From Polymyxa betae (lineage: Eukaryota > Endomyxa > Phytomyxea > Plasmodiophorida > Plasmodiophoridae), in assembly GCA_003693705.1 (NCBI GenBank), contig RBZT01000468.1, forward strand, positions 1,713 through 56,324: a stretch of DNA of 54,612 nt, given 5' to 3'. A program made the position numbers and the translations under genes. Shown here in pieces: positions 45,389 to 54,612 of this stretch (positions are counted from its first letter, which is position 1; each line of letters starts with the position of its first letter). The notes beneath the pieces were generated by a model, which worked only from the letters and a program-made list of their open reading frames with translations, was not told where the DNA came from and ran no database searches.

Positions 45389-46942
45389 ATGAACCGATCC
45401 AAACGTTCCCTCCAGGAGGTGGTGGCATCGGCCGCCATCGCCAGCTGCTATAAACGGTTCAAGGCGGCTGATGTTGCAACGGAGGTGGCGGCCCGCGACC
45501 ATGACGAGGAACTGATTCACGAATTGGAGGATGGGAGGTCGGGCGGGCATTCCCGCCAGATCATTCTATCACAATACTGGCAGGCGATACTGCTGGCGCC
45601 GATTGGTGCCGGGGAACCATCGACTCAGATCCGATTCACAGCTCGATATCACGCCCTCTCGGTATCACACAAACTACGACTACTAGAAGCGACCCAACGT
45701 GATGAGATCGCCACCGATTTACTTAAGAATTGCTTTCAAACCATGTCCGGTACGGACCTAATCGCTTTTTGAACATTTTTCTGTCGTTTTTTTTTACTTT
45801 TTTCGAGATTTTTTTCTGATTTGGCTCTAGTTGCTGAGCAACTTGAGCTGCTACGCTTGTCGCCATACCATAAGACTGAGATCGGCAACCATATCATGGT
45901 GACTCAATTTCCAGTCATGTCGGATGAGCTGCGGATGCGATTTCTCGAGGTGGCGCCCAAGAACATTCTCGTGACGATGCTGGAGAAGCATCTCGAGTGG
46001 CTATCGATACGGGAAGCGTTGACGGCCGCCCAGAACCTCGATGATCGTCAATATGCCGATATTCGGCGGCAGACTTCAGAACTTATCTGGAAGAAACGCG
46101 ACATCTGCGATATCGACGACTTGGCCAAGCTCGGCCAGATCACCTTGCCGAAATTCGGCCGCGAGATCGTCGCCGAGATCAGGAATCGGTGTCGTCCGAT
46201 TCTGAGGAGGGCTGTTCCCAATGCTACTATACCATCACCGCGCCTAATGCAAAGTCCCAGCTTACGACCAAATCGATCGTCGTCGTTGGCTATTCTGTTT
46301 CCAACATTGATGGCGAAATGCTATCAAATCGGAGACGACGACCCGAATTCGAGGTTCATCGGCCATGGTCCGCTCATGTCAATTCCGCCCTGCAATCAGG
46401 GAGCCTGCAATCGAGCTTCGTTCGGAATCGATCTGGTTGTCGATTGGGCGTCGGCTGAATATGGGTTTGTGCACGTGATTCTCACCAAGGAACTCGGCGA
46501 GTTCATCGAAGCGGTCGTCAGCATTTCGGATGGTGTCGATCGGGAGTTTGATGTTGGAATCATCGACGACGATTCGCCGTCGCTGGAGATTCTTTGGCCA
46601 ATGCCACGATTGGGGACACCATCATGTGTCTCTATTCGCGCTCATCTGCAGCAGACTGAACCCGATGAAGACGAGATGGTGTCCGAATGCCAGGACGCTT
46701 CAAATTCACGAGGAGTCCAGGCGGGCTCTTGCCACAGCTGTCTTCCGGATGATGAGGACCCGAGCCTCAACGGTCCCGTTTCTATCGACTCCATTGTCGA
46801 AGAATTAATGTCACAGGAAGAGATAACCGACATCGACCAGATGAAGTTGCGTCTTGTCTACAATGATCCCAGGATCAAACCGCTTGTTGATATGATCATT
46901 GAAAAAGCCAATATCGAATCGAGGAGGTTGTCAAATGCTTAA
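45389..46942 (+). CDS. Hypothetical protein, about 500 residues
   Basis: Not recognised. Exon 1 starts MNRSKRSLQEVVASAAIASC at 45389 and exon 2 ends RRLSNA before a TAA at 46940-46942. They are joined by a phase-1 intron of about 85 nt (GTACGG...GGCTCTAG) with very T-rich content, which restores TMSVAEQLELLRLSPY. The first 250 residues are alpha-helical (MVTQFPVMSDELRMRFLEVA, HLEWLSIREALTAAQNLDD). A Ser/Pro linker follows near residue 280. The last part contains beta-like stretches (FGIDLVVDWASAEYGFVHVI) and an acidic segment (TEPDEDEMVSECQD). It has no TM or signal. The helical half could be a protein-interaction domain; that is inference. It is co-oriented with RPS28 but has its own spacer. 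Confidence 0.6.
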
Positions 46943-47123
46943 TATCGCATATGATATTTTATATAAACATACCATAAATAGTTCAGCACCTTTAACCTTA
47001 GACGCTGCTTTATCTTTGATGGGTTTTGTCTAACATGATGAGAAATAACATCCCAATCGGATTACCACAGTCTGGCTTTATCAGTTTTAACTTCTATAAC
47101 GAAATGCAGGTAACATTACAGTT

Positions 47124-47560
47124 TTATTTTTCTTTATTAGCTAGGTCGTATTCGACTTCGACGACCGTTTGCCAGTCTGGTTGATACCCGGCCCCGATAG
47201 ACTTTGTCATCCGTTTAGCAATGGTGCGAAGCAGGACAATAGGGGAACTCACCGCTAAGAAGAATTGCTGGCCTTTATCGGCTTGCCCTAGGCGAAGATA
47301 GCAATGACCGAGCATGTGGAAAGCGGCAGAGATGTTGTCCTCGAGCCCTTTCGGCATTTTGAGGTAAATCTGCAGAATAGTAACTGAGAAACTGTTAGAC
47401 TTCATTTGGATGTTCTGATTGAAATCCTTAACTGGATGCCTCATACCGATCCTCGAGGAACTGTCTTTTCGCTTCCTGCAATAGATCTCGGGGCTTCCTA
47501 CCCGATTGATTATACTGCTGGCTAAACCAGTCTAGATCACGTGCGAGATCCTTTCGCTAA
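47124..47560 (-). CDS. TPR-like protein, 5' end unresolved
   Basis: Exons on the minus strand give KDLARDLDWFSQQYNQSGRK and RDLLQEAKRQFLEDRYEASS. A phase-2 donor (GTTAAG...CTGCAG) leads to IYLKMPKGLEDNISAAFHML and GHCYLRLGQADKGQQFFLA, then the tail YQPDWQTVVEVEYDLANKEK before a TAA at 47124. The pair of amphipathic helices with small residues (AFHMLGHCYLRLGQADKGQQ) fits a tetratricopeptide repeat. No ATG lies in frame before an apparent acceptor (TTAG at about 47563), so at least one upstream exon is missing from my reading. The function is unknown. Confidence 0.4.
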
Positions 47561-47772
47561 TTGACCCATATCAATGGGATTAACGACGTATACAAACTTG
47601 CAAACCTCTTTATTGGATAACAACCTCTCGTTTTTTACACTAAGCATTAGCTACTTTTTTGACACTGATCGTACGGTTCAATATCGAAGACCTAATAGGT
47701 ATATAACTATATATATTGGCAAGCCAAGTACAGACAAGCGTTATGCCCTATTGTATACGATATGTGCATTTA

Positions 47773-50255
47773 TCATGAAACAGGGCTGGGATGGTCCTCA
47801 AAGCCAAGATACTCGAAAAGAGGGCCTGTTGATAGTTCATCGCCATAAAACTCGACGAACGCTTGATAAGGATCGACCGAGAACCCTTTTGATAACACCT
47901 TTGTCCTTAAAGTATCACCAACGTGACGGCAAAGGCCTCCGTTCATTCCGACCCATTTCTCAGCACATCGGACCATCAGATCGGCGTATTTGTAGGAGTA
48001 ATATCCAGCTGCATACGAATATCCCGAACCAAATATATGTTTAAAATAGCCTGATCGATACCGGGGTCCGATCACTCCGTTGATGTCGAGATTCTTGAGA
48101 ACGGCATTCTCAAACTCATCAATCTGAGAAACTCGTCAGAACGAACAGATGATAATCTCGATTCGGACAAACCTCTCCAATATCTGTTTCTGGCATAATT
48201 TGATGCCATGCTTGATCGAGAATAGCCGCAGAGGTGTACTCAAGGGTGTTGAAACCCTGATTGAACTTCCTAGCAGAGAGAATCTTTTCCAGAAGAACCT
48301 CAGGTATAGGCTCATTGGTCTGATGATGTCGTGCAAAATTGCACACGACTTCGCGATTGTATGACCAGATTTCGTTCAGCTGGGAGGGAAATTCGCAATA
48401 ATCCATCGGAACGTTGATCCCAGAAAATCGTGGGTATTTTACACGTGAAAACAATCCATTTAATGCATGGCCAAACTCATGAAATGCCGTTCTGACCTAA
48501 AAACGCATATAAATTGCTCATCAGTAGATCTCGACATAAGCTCAAAACCTCGTCAAATGTCATGAGCGTAGGCATTCCTTCTGCAGGTTTAGGAATATTG
48601 AGGTTGTTTAAGACAACAGCGTTGGGTTGCTTCATCAAATCCGACTGTTCTGTATAGGAGCTCATCCAACCACCTCCTGTCTTAGAATCGCGAGCGTAAT
48701 AATCGAAGAGAACAATTCCGAGCTTAGAATCATCTTCGTTGAATAGTTCATAGACCATCACGTCAGGGTGATAGACTGGTAAGTTGTTACAAGCTTTGGC
48801 TTTGATTCCGAACAGCCTCTGACTAGCATAAAAAACGCCATCGTGAAGCACACGGTTCATTTCAAAGTATGATCGAGCTTCAGATTCCGAAAAAGAATAT
48901 TTCTTTTGTCGGATCTTCTCAGCATAAAACGACCAATCCCACGGGCACAGACGAGCATTTGGAATTTCTATTTCCATTTCTTTCTGGATCTCCAAAGCTT
49001 CCTGTACTCAGAGTCAGATGGAGACAATGGAAGGGAAATTGGGACCTGCTGAGCCTTCTTTGATGCGCCTTGAGCGACGAGGTCCAGCAGTTCAGAAACT
49101 TTGGCATAATCACGAGCAACATTATCAGAAATTGCATAATCCGCATGATGTTGGTACGAAAGTACTTTTGCACGCTCAGCACGAAGTTTCGCCATCTTCT
49201 TAATGGTGTCAATAGTAGGGTAGGGTGAGCCCTCCAAACCTATGTTTATTAGAAGCGCGAATGAAAAACAAAAGTTTAAACAATCATGAAATATATGAAA
49301 AGGGAAGAGCTAACTACAGTACCTCGAGAAATCGATGCCCGATAAACTTTTTCACGAACGGATCGGTTTTTCAACTTCTGAAGACACGGTTGAACAGTAG
49401 TGTTTGTTAGTGTTAGCAGCCAGGCATTTCTGTGGCCACGCTTTCGTGCCGATTCAGCAGCAGCACTGATCTGATCGGGATCGAGTCCATCAAGTTCGGC
49501 AATGTTCGTGATTAACACTGCACCTGCGTTCATGCCTTTATCGACAGCTTGTTCAAACTGCAAAGTTCCAATATCGTTCAAACAGAATAGCAATATTCAC
49601 CGATAAAAGCTTACATTGGCTCCAAGCAATGAGAGCTGCTGATTTACAGCAGATAATTTCTGTTTGTTTTCTGGGTTCAGTTCTGCTCCATGCCTTCGAA
49701 ATATTTTGTGCAATTCTTGCAGCAATCGCTGTGATTCGGCGTCAAGTCCTTCAGAAGGTATTGAAGAGATTCGTTTAAATAGGCATTCGTTCATGTAGAT
49801 GTAATCGTCCAATTCGGCGAATTTTGGAGAAAATTCGGTTTGGATCCGTTTGAGGACATCGTCTGAATCAGAAGATACCAGACTAAAAAACACATTTCGC
49901 ACTCGATTTAATTCTTGGTTGGATTTCTCTAAAGCGGCAACAGTATTTTCAAATGTCGCCTCAGCAGGATTCGATGCAATTTCGTTGATTCTTTTTCGGC
50001 ATAGGTCAATTCCAGCTTCAAACGCCGGTCCAAACCATTCCCTCTGACACAGGCCACTCAATCCAAGCCGGCGAACGGATCACCTACAACCACCTGGATC
50101 TGATCTAGCTGTGGGTAATTATAAGGCAATGGGCTCGGATCGAGCAGGATCCGATACGAAGGCTGATGATTAACCCCAGACGACATTCTACGATAGAGCT
50201 TGCTGATTACGAATGAGATAGTGAATGTACGCGACCCCCCCATAGTCAGCAACAT
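47773..50255 (-). CDS. M3-family zinc oligopeptidase (oligopeptidase A/Dcp type)
   Basis: M3 metallopeptidases clear short peptides in the cytosol, mitochondria or plastids. The first ATG (50255) gives MLLTMGGSRTFTISFVISKL then YRRMSSG, Arg-rich without acids and compatible with a mitochondrial presequence; MSSGVNHQPSYR at 50186 is the alternative cytosolic start. The N-terminal helical domain follows (EWFGPAFEAGIDLCRKRINE, FENTVAALEKSNQELNRVRN, SEGLDAESQRLLQELHKIFR). The HEFGH zinc motif is in VRTAFHEFGHALNGLFSRV (near 48465), followed by NVPMDYCEFPSQLNEIW. The C-terminus, YAAGYYSYKYADLMV and SVDPYQAFVEFYGDELS, is canonical. It ends at 47773. Six or more short introns interrupt it. Catalytic residues are intact. 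Confidence 0.88.
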
Positions 50256-51835
50256 TGAGATTGCTCAGTAGTACGCAGCCCTCCATCTATCTGTCAAAAT
50301 CAGCTCATCGGCATTATCTGCATCAGCAACAAGGTAATTTGCAGAACCGGCTAAACGTCCTCTTCTTCTGCAGGCTGCTTATGTAATCTGTTTCCCAAAA
50401 GATATAAAGAGCTTGTGTCAATAGATCCATTTGGCTGATCACTTTAGTCAGCAGTCCCAAACATAAAGCCAATGCTTATGCAATCCGCAACGAGTACACC
50501 TCGTAATGGCAGCCATTCAGAAATCAGCGCATCAAACTGCCAGATCTGTTCCAACGTGTTCTCGCATCATTAAGGCTACAGTTGACCCTTCTTTATCAAC
50601 CACGACAGCAGCTAATATATTTCAACGCTGCGATTGCAGAATCAAGATTGCATGAAGATACTGCCGCTATCCGGAATGCAGGGGCAGCCTTGAAATCATG
50701 CTGGGCTTTTATTGGCGGGACCAAGATGTTTATCGCACATCCGTCAGCTCGTCAGCCACCATCTAGCCGCTTTGAAAATTTACAGAGCCGTTTTCAACCG
50801 CCATCCACGGCGTCACTGCTTTAACTGGCAGGGTGTAACCACACCTGATGGTTTAATTATCAGTATGTTCGGACCAGGAGTGTAATGGACCAGAACTACA
50901 GTATTATAAAATTAGATAAAAAGATACGAGAATATAAGGACTGTAATGCTACAGAACAGAAGCGAGTTATATAGACTGGAAAGTATAATATAAGAATATA
51001 AGAATACCAAAAAATAGGAATACACGGGAGTACGACGAGCAGAGGAAGACTACGAAGGAGATAGAAACAGGGGCGACGATACAGAACAGGGTTTTAGTCC
51101 AAAACGGGCGTTAATCCAGTTGATTTATTATCATGTGACAGGCGGCCAGCAGTAAGAACTGCAGTGCAAGCAGGCACCGCGCTGTTGAGCTGCATTCTCG
51201 GGTTGCGCTCATGACAAGGAGACGGACGTTGGCATGACTGTGCAGCGATGGTAGAAAGTGGGCTGTTGGAGGTATTGCGGGCGCATCCTCAGAAATTTAT
51301 TTTTTCTCATTGTGGCGATCCTGCTCATGGTTGCACCGACTTGACGTGCTGTCCCTTTCCACTAGTCGCCCCGGATCCTCGCTCAGTTAATAGGGATAAC
51401 CCTGGGCCAGCATAATCAGGAAGAGGAAGAAAGTCAGTTGGAGTCTTAAGACGATGATTCTCCTTGATGATCAGCGAATCTGTAGCGCACTTGCACGGGA
51501 CGTTGTTCTGACAGCATTTCGTGCATAGTGAAATAGCTTTCCACTTCCATGCCTTGAGCGCTTCATGCGGAGTCGTCAATCGGTATATCTCGAACTTTTA
51601 TTTTGGTCGAAAACATCATTATTTTTGTCTTTTCGTTGGATGCGGAGGATAGAACTGAATCTTCTGCACACGCTCATAATTAACCCTGTTCCGCATATAG
51701 CGCTACTTGAGATCTCCAAGTTAAGATTGCAATGATGAATGCAGAATAAATATATAACCGTATAGTGCGGGACTTTGTAACCCCCTAATATACATGATCC
51801 TGGATGGAGGGCCGGAGGGGTATAATGTCACAGTG
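50256..51835. other. Gene-poor stretch upstream of the oligopeptidase
   Basis: About 1.6 kb without a supported gene. A purine-rich, low-complexity tract at about 50930-51090 repeats ATAAGAATA-like words. A minus-strand frame at 51325-51579 has a small Cys cluster (CTKCCQNNVPCKC), but no splice partner or family was found; it could be debris of the adjacent SET relic. Confidence 0.35.
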
Positions 51836-52563
51836 GCGCCAAAAAAATGCGCCCCTTGCGTTCAATCTCGAACTGTTGCAGCTGCTGAGCCTGTTGCTGT
51901 TGCTGCTGAGCCTATTGTGTTGAATGTTTTCGCCTTGCAATCTAGCAAATGCCGTATACAAGTCATCAGTCTTTACACACCTTGATTCGACGGTTCGCCA
52001 CGAGAAAAATGTAAATCTCATCAATTACCCATTCTTGGAAATCGCAATTAGGTCACAATGGTGGTTAGCCAATGCTGCTCCCGAATTGCGACCTCCAATG
52101 AAATAATTATCGTCTTTGATTCTAAAGACATACTCGCTGTCGGGATTATTTCTTGAAGGTCGCTGGTTGGTTTGTTGTACTTGCGCCCGACACGTGCAGA
52201 CGGCTGCGAAGGCGTGTCAGGGCATGGCTCAGACTCGACGTCCGGGCAGCCTAACCCGGAGTCCTGGACTGGCACGGACAATGCCGGGGTCATGGGGCGA
52301 GCAGGAATTTTCGCTGGAGATGGAGAGAAGAACACACGGTTGGCCGTGCCAGCCGCCGCCGTCGCAGGTGCTGGTTGATCATCACCTTCGAGATCGATGG
52401 CGTTATCAGCACCCTGCCCGATATTATCCTGTCCGGGACCGTTAATGCTAAAATCCGCTTGGTAATCGAGCTCAAGAAGAGATTCGGAAATAGCGGCGGA
52501 GAGGTCACCGATTTGATTTAGCATGCGTTCGTGCCCTTCACGCCATGTAGAATGCCACGACAT
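51836..52563 (-). pseudogene. SET-domain methyltransferase relic with frame breaks
   Basis: Reading from 52563, a disordered N-terminus (MLNQIGDLSAAISESLLELD and Pro/Ala/Ser-rich sequence) is followed, in a shifted frame, by NNPDSEYVFRIKDDNYFIGG and RNSGAALANHHCD. That matches the SET lead-in to the cofactor motif NHxCxPN. The frame then hits a stop near 52050, while the -1/+1 frame continues CDFQEWVIDEIYIFLVANRR, which is the next SET strand pair. One missing base between the Asp and the Asn codon explains both. The final Tyr motif (GEExxxDY) is absent; instead a Gln-rich tail (AQQQQQQAQQLQQF) follows. I read this as a decayed lysine methyltransferase. Assembly error is the alternative. Confidence 0.5.
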
Positions 52564-52709
52564 CTCCTCTTGAGATGTTATTGGTTGTAAATAATCCCTT
52601 CATTGATTGGGTTGAATCTAGGACTTTATATTGAAAGCTTCCTATACAGTTATTAAATATTTTTTTCCTTTTGTGAAAAGTATTATGAAACCTTAACGCC
52701 TTTCTGTTC

Positions 52710-53482
52710 TCATGTTTGCGTGCAGGCGCAGCTCAGTTCAATTTCAGAGAATTTCTCCCCCTTTCCTAGTAACCTCATGCCCAGAACAATAGAGGACACC
52801 AGAGACACGGCATTACTGGAAACAACTCCAAAGGCCTTCTTAGGATTGTTGATTCTCTGAAGTCCTAAGGCTTCAGTGACTGCTGATGTTATGCGAAACT
52901 GATCATCATCAAGCGATATTGAGGTCACTCCGCGAATGTAAGCCAGTTTACAAGAGGCTGCTGTCAACGCTTGTTCTGCACCACGAATTGTACTGTCGAC
53001 GCTGAAAGGAGCCTTCCAGCTGCCGCTGTTTTTGCTTTCTCGAACAGATTTCAGACCCGTCATGCATGACTTTCTCAAAAGAAGAGCGCTGCAGCGTGGA
53101 AGCAACAGGATACAATCCCCTTTTCTTCATCAAACAGCCTCGTTGGTGTCGTACGATAAATTGAAAGATATCCTAGAACCTTCATAAATCCAATCAGATC
53201 TTTGCCGGAAACAGCATCAGAGCCTGTGGAAATAAAATGATGTTAGGGTTAGGGTTAGGGTTTGGTAACGTTACCTGATGGTAAGCCTTCACGAACAGCC
53301 GTCAGTAGATTGCCAGTAATGGCAGACAAAAAATAGTTGGTGACGTCATCGAAAGAAACATTGGCGTTCGTCTCTTTGTTGAACATATTTCTGAGATTCT
53401 GACAAACCGCTTTGATTTCAGTTTGTGCTTGTTCTAGTAACATCCCGTCCATCGCGGAGGTTACAATCGAAAAATCGTCCAT
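52710..53482 (-). CDS. Hypothetical protein, intron built from telomeric repeat
   Basis: Not recognised. Exon 1 starts MDDFSIVTSAMDGMLLEQAQ at 53482 and ends LLTAVREGLPSG. A 51-nt phase-1 intron (53274-53224, GTAACG...TCCACAG) joins it to SDAVSGKDLIGFMKVLGYLS. A probable 43-nt phase-0 intron (GTATCC...GAGAAAG) leads to SCMTGLKSVRESKNSGSWKA and a long helical tail (VVSSNAVSLVSSIVLGMRLL) with a TGA at 52710. The product is about 225 residues. The frame is open upstream of the ATG (VCPEEDTCEWSNVTAQQ), so a 5' exon is likely. No TM is certain, although the VSLVSSIVLGM segment is hydrophobic. The 5' neighbour spacer is repeat-rich. Confidence 0.5.
53243..53260 (+). repeat. Three exact TTAGGG units inside an intron
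   Basis: TTAGGG is repeated three times without mismatch, with a partial flank (TG before, TTTGG after). On the coding strand it reads CCCTAA and lies between a GTAACG donor and a TCCACAG acceptor. This is an interstitial telomere-type sequence and not a chromosome end, because coding sequence continues on both sides. Confidence 0.85.
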
Positions 53483-53918
53483 TTGTTGAGCGGTAACGTT
53501 ACTCCACTCACAGGTGTCCTCTTCTGGACAGACGCTAGAAGTCTGCGACCCAGAATCATCGAATTACTCAGCAAGAGAAGTCATACTGGCTGTACGAAAA
53601 TACTCACAAATGCAGCTGCGACGACGAGGTCAAAAATGGGAACTGCGCGCAAACGTTTTTGCGGGGAAATGTTTGGGCAATCCCTGGGAGATTGCAAAAA
53701 TTCAGGGTAATTGGATTAATCGTGGCATTGATTTTATTTTTCGAAATCGACCCATTTTGAAAATGTAAGCACTTTATTGATCACATCTTCATCGCAACGG
53801 TCATACACAAGATTCACGTCGTCAACTCAATCGTTTCCGGGTGTCGTCAGAGCCGCACCGCACGCACTGTGGAGTTAGCGGATGCGAGGTCAGGCGAAAC
53901 CGAACTTTCGCGCTGTTT

Positions 53919-54009
53919 CCGGCTAGCCGACGGTTAGCCGGCTACAACACAATGACCAGCCGGCTAGCTGTTTAGAACGGCGAACCGGCTAGCCGATTGG
54001 TTAGCCGGA
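53919..54009. repeat. Cluster of GGCTAGCC/TTAGCCGG palindromic words
   Basis: The core GGCTAGCC and its variants GGTTAGCCGG and CCGGCTAGC recur about six times in 90 bp, at 53921, 53932, 53958, 53986 and 53999. Several are perfect 8-10 bp palindromes. The origin is unknown; a decayed satellite or mobile-element end is possible. Confidence 0.7.
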
Positions 54010-54042
54010 ACCGCGCCCATCCCTACCATTTTCAGGACTCAA

Positions 54043-54118
54043 GAGTGAATAATATTCACTCTCTTAAGCATTAAAACCGGAAAAACTGCGAACCCCGTAG
54101 AGTGAATATTATTCACTC
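54043..54118. repeat. Pair of inverted quasi-palindromes
   Basis: 54043-54061 reads GAGTGAATAATATTCACTC and 54100-54118 reads GAGTGAATATTATTCACTC. Each is a 9-bp-arm hairpin around one base, and each is the exact reverse complement of the other. Flanking bases extend the second hairpin (CCGTAG...TTACGG) with one bulge. They are 38 bp apart. This could be a small foldback element. Confidence 0.8.
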
Positions 54119-54420
54119 TTACGGAATCAGGGGTATTATCATGTGTAGTCACAGGAATGCAGTTCCTGAAGGAAGCGGCTCACTGCGGCTGCGCCTGCAC
54201 GCAATCATGACACCTGACTGCATTACAGCATGCAGTTTTTTGTTTTTGTACTGGTGCATGTTGTTCCTGCACATACATATTGAATTTCAGCTTGCATGTG
54301 CAATCATGTTTTAGGATTGTCAAGACAAGGGAGAGGAGGAATACGACGATACAAGACTAATCGTGTATTGAATAAGAGAAGGGAAAACAACAGGAAGACA
54401 TTGCACCGGAGGTGCGTGGC

Positions 54421-54460
54421 GGACTAAATTATGTTATGGACTAAATTATGTTATGTTATG
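54421..54460 (+). repeat. 17-bp tandem repeat plus ATGTT steps
   Basis: GGACTAAATTATGTTAT occurs twice in direct tandem (54421-54437 and 54438-54454), followed by another GTTATG. It is a short minisatellite in the non-coding right flank. Confidence 0.75.
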
Positions 54461-54612
54461 TCACTGTAGTCAGGACATGACATTGTCCCCGACCGAATCG
54501 GAGAACATCTCTGGATGATGACGTTTACGCCAGTAGATCAGGATGGGGGTTTCGTCCAGGAAATTCTGAGCGGGCTCCCATGAGTCGTGGAAGGGTCGAA
54601 GCCACGCCAACG

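Larger units (their letters stand above)
53483..54612. other. Repeat-rich right flank, no supported gene
   Basis: More than 1 kb with short palindromes and tandem repeats and no exon that I can support. Plus-strand frames at 53483-53768 lie opposite a possible 5' exon of the preceding minus-strand gene and are not called. Confidence 0.4.

Noticed and set aside
53243-53260. True chromosome end at the TTAGGG units
   Set aside because: Only three units, flanked by splice sites and coding sequence, and more than 1.3 kb of non-telomeric DNA follows.
1-54612. tRNA genes, rRNA, CRISPR arrays, bacterial operons
   Set aside because: No T-arm consensus in a foldable context, no regular spacer-repeat array and no rRNA core sequence was seen on either strand.
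50256-54612. LTR retrotransposon or DNA transposon
   Set aside because: No reverse transcriptase, integrase or transposase motif and no long terminal repeats were found; only short palindromes and a SET relic.

Overview
This window is nuclear DNA from a compact, intron-rich eukaryote. Genes lie on both strands, often less than 500 bp apart, and most are broken by GT-AG introns of about 35-70 bp. It is not bacterial: there are no operons or Shine-Dalgarno sites, and the recognisable genes are eukaryote-specific. The host builds cilia or flagella: a SPAG17/PF6-type central-pair gene and an MKS1 transition-zone gene are both present. Three TTAGGG units occur at 53243-53260. The gene set and intron style suggest a free-swimming or zoosporic protist. 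A plasmodiophorid-like rhizarian is my best guess, but that is inference and a low-confidence one.

Layout. 1-8.0 kb: a small unknown gene, a decayed coding remnant and a long multi-exon coiled-coil (F-BAR-like) gene. 8.4-17.3 kb: SPAG17-like (-), eIF2B gamma (+), an apparently inactive nucleotidyltransferase fused to a LOTUS/OST-HTH-like domain (+), and a tiny cysteine-tailed CYSTM-like gene (-). 17.7-24.5 kb, all minus: DNA ligase IV, an LRR protein, TRAPPC4/Trs23 and a Gemin6-like Sm protein. 24.7-29.8 kb: MKS1 (+), an unknown gene (-) and an intronless PPR protein (+). 30.1-34.3 kb: an Ariadne-type RBR ubiquitin ligase and an Asteroid-like PIN nuclease (both -). 34.7-41.6 kb: one very long gene (+) joining an acidic N-terminus, two putative membrane-tethered ectodomains and a complete two-pore channel with EF-hands. 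42-47.6 kb: a Vti1-like Qb-SNARE without a membrane anchor, a 4-TM protein, a perilipin-like protein, ribosomal protein S28, an unknown 500-residue protein and a TPR-like fragment. 47.8-50.3 kb: an M3 oligopeptidase. 50.3-54.6 kb is gene-poor: a frameshifted SET-domain relic, an unknown gene whose intron is nearly half telomeric repeat, and clustered short palindromes and tandem repeats.

The genes share no single pathway; this looks like ordinary core genome grading into a decaying, repeat-rich flank. The most novel items are the sensor-channel fusion (34701-41611), the dead nucleotidyltransferase plus LOTUS protein (14359-16459), the intronic telomeric repeat (53224-53274) and the CYSTM-like microprotein gene (16998-17243). 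Exon joins were made by eye from reading frame and GT/AG phase, so multi-exon spans are gene extents and not verified transcripts.
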